DNA from: Gallionellaceae bacterium CG11_big_fil_rev_8_21_14_0_20_60_62
Lineage (GTDB): Bacteria; Pseudomonadota; Gammaproteobacteria; Burkholderiales; Gallionellaceae
DNA: 5,736 bases
Direction of reading: 5' to 3'
NCBI GenBank assembly: GCA_002787455.1
Contig: PCWU01000102.1
Coordinates: 8,319 to 14,054, forward strand
In this document: in pieces, positions 5,714 to 5,736 of the stretch
Numbering within the stretch: the first letter of the stretch is position 1
Layout: the number at the start of each line of letters is the position of its first letter
The notes under the pieces: model-generated
What the model was told of the DNA's origin: nothing
The model's input: only the letters and a program-made list of their open reading frames with translations
Database searches by the model: none
Program-made: the position numbers and the translations under genes

Positions 5714-5736
5714 ACCTTGGTGTTGGCGTGAACCTC
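5714..5736 (+). other. Short sequence after flgL, no feature recognised
   Basis: Only 23 bases follow the flgL TGA before the window ends. No hairpin with a T-tract, start codon with ribosome binding site, or clear promoter can be made out, so whether the operon ends here cannot be judged. Confidence 0.5.

Noticed and set aside
5711..5735. Direct repeat TGAACCT at 5711-5717 and 5729-5735
   Set aside because: Seven bases is too short to be meaningful at this spacing, and the first copy contains the flgL stop codon. No attachment site or mobile element signs accompany it.
5724..5736. TGGC near the window end as the start of a sigma-54 promoter for a downstream gene
   Set aside because: The -12 element would begin at 5735 and is cut off. 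The visible bases TC fit poorly.

Overview
This window is a compact run of five flagellar genes, all on the + strand: flgH (5' end cut off by the window edge), flgI, flgJ, flgK and flgL. Together they encode the outer bushing (L and P rings), the rod cap/muramidase, and the two hook-filament junction proteins. The DNA is GC-rich. The presence of L- and P-ring genes shows a Gram-negative cell with an outer membrane. A FlgJ fused to a C-terminal glucosaminidase domain is typical of beta- and gammaproteobacteria. The long FlgK (644 aa) and FlgL (408 aa) fit a betaproteobacterium better than an enteric, but the genus cannot be fixed from this sequence alone.

Layout: flgH (1-564) and flgI (574-1680) are 9 bases apart, with the flgI Shine-Dalgarno overlapping the flgH stop. 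flgJ (1690-2493) follows 9 bases later and starts with GTG. A 53-base gap then separates flgJ from flgK (2547-4481). This gap holds an essentially perfect sigma-28 (FliA) promoter, TAAA-N15-GCCGATAA, whose -35 element begins on the flgJ stop codon. flgL (4487-5713) follows flgK after 5 bases, with its Shine-Dalgarno inside the last flgK codons. The final 23 bases hold no recognisable feature.

Working together: FlgJ caps the growing rod and opens the peptidoglycan, FlgI and FlgH form the P and L rings around the distal rod, and FlgK then FlgL assemble on the finished hook to join it to the filament. The internal sigma-28 promoter splits the cluster into basal-body genes and late junction genes, matching the known class 2/class 3 hierarchy.

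This is a conventional flagellar locus, not a new system. The points most worth a second look are: (1) the sigma-28 promoter built on the flgJ stop codon; (2) a beta-rich module that appears twice in FlgK and once in FlgL, with 15 of 35 identical residues in one ungapped stretch; (3) a FlgI that keeps one of the two cysteines of the enteric disulfide but has alanine in place of the other; (4) a C8 tract followed by a strong hairpin inside flgK.
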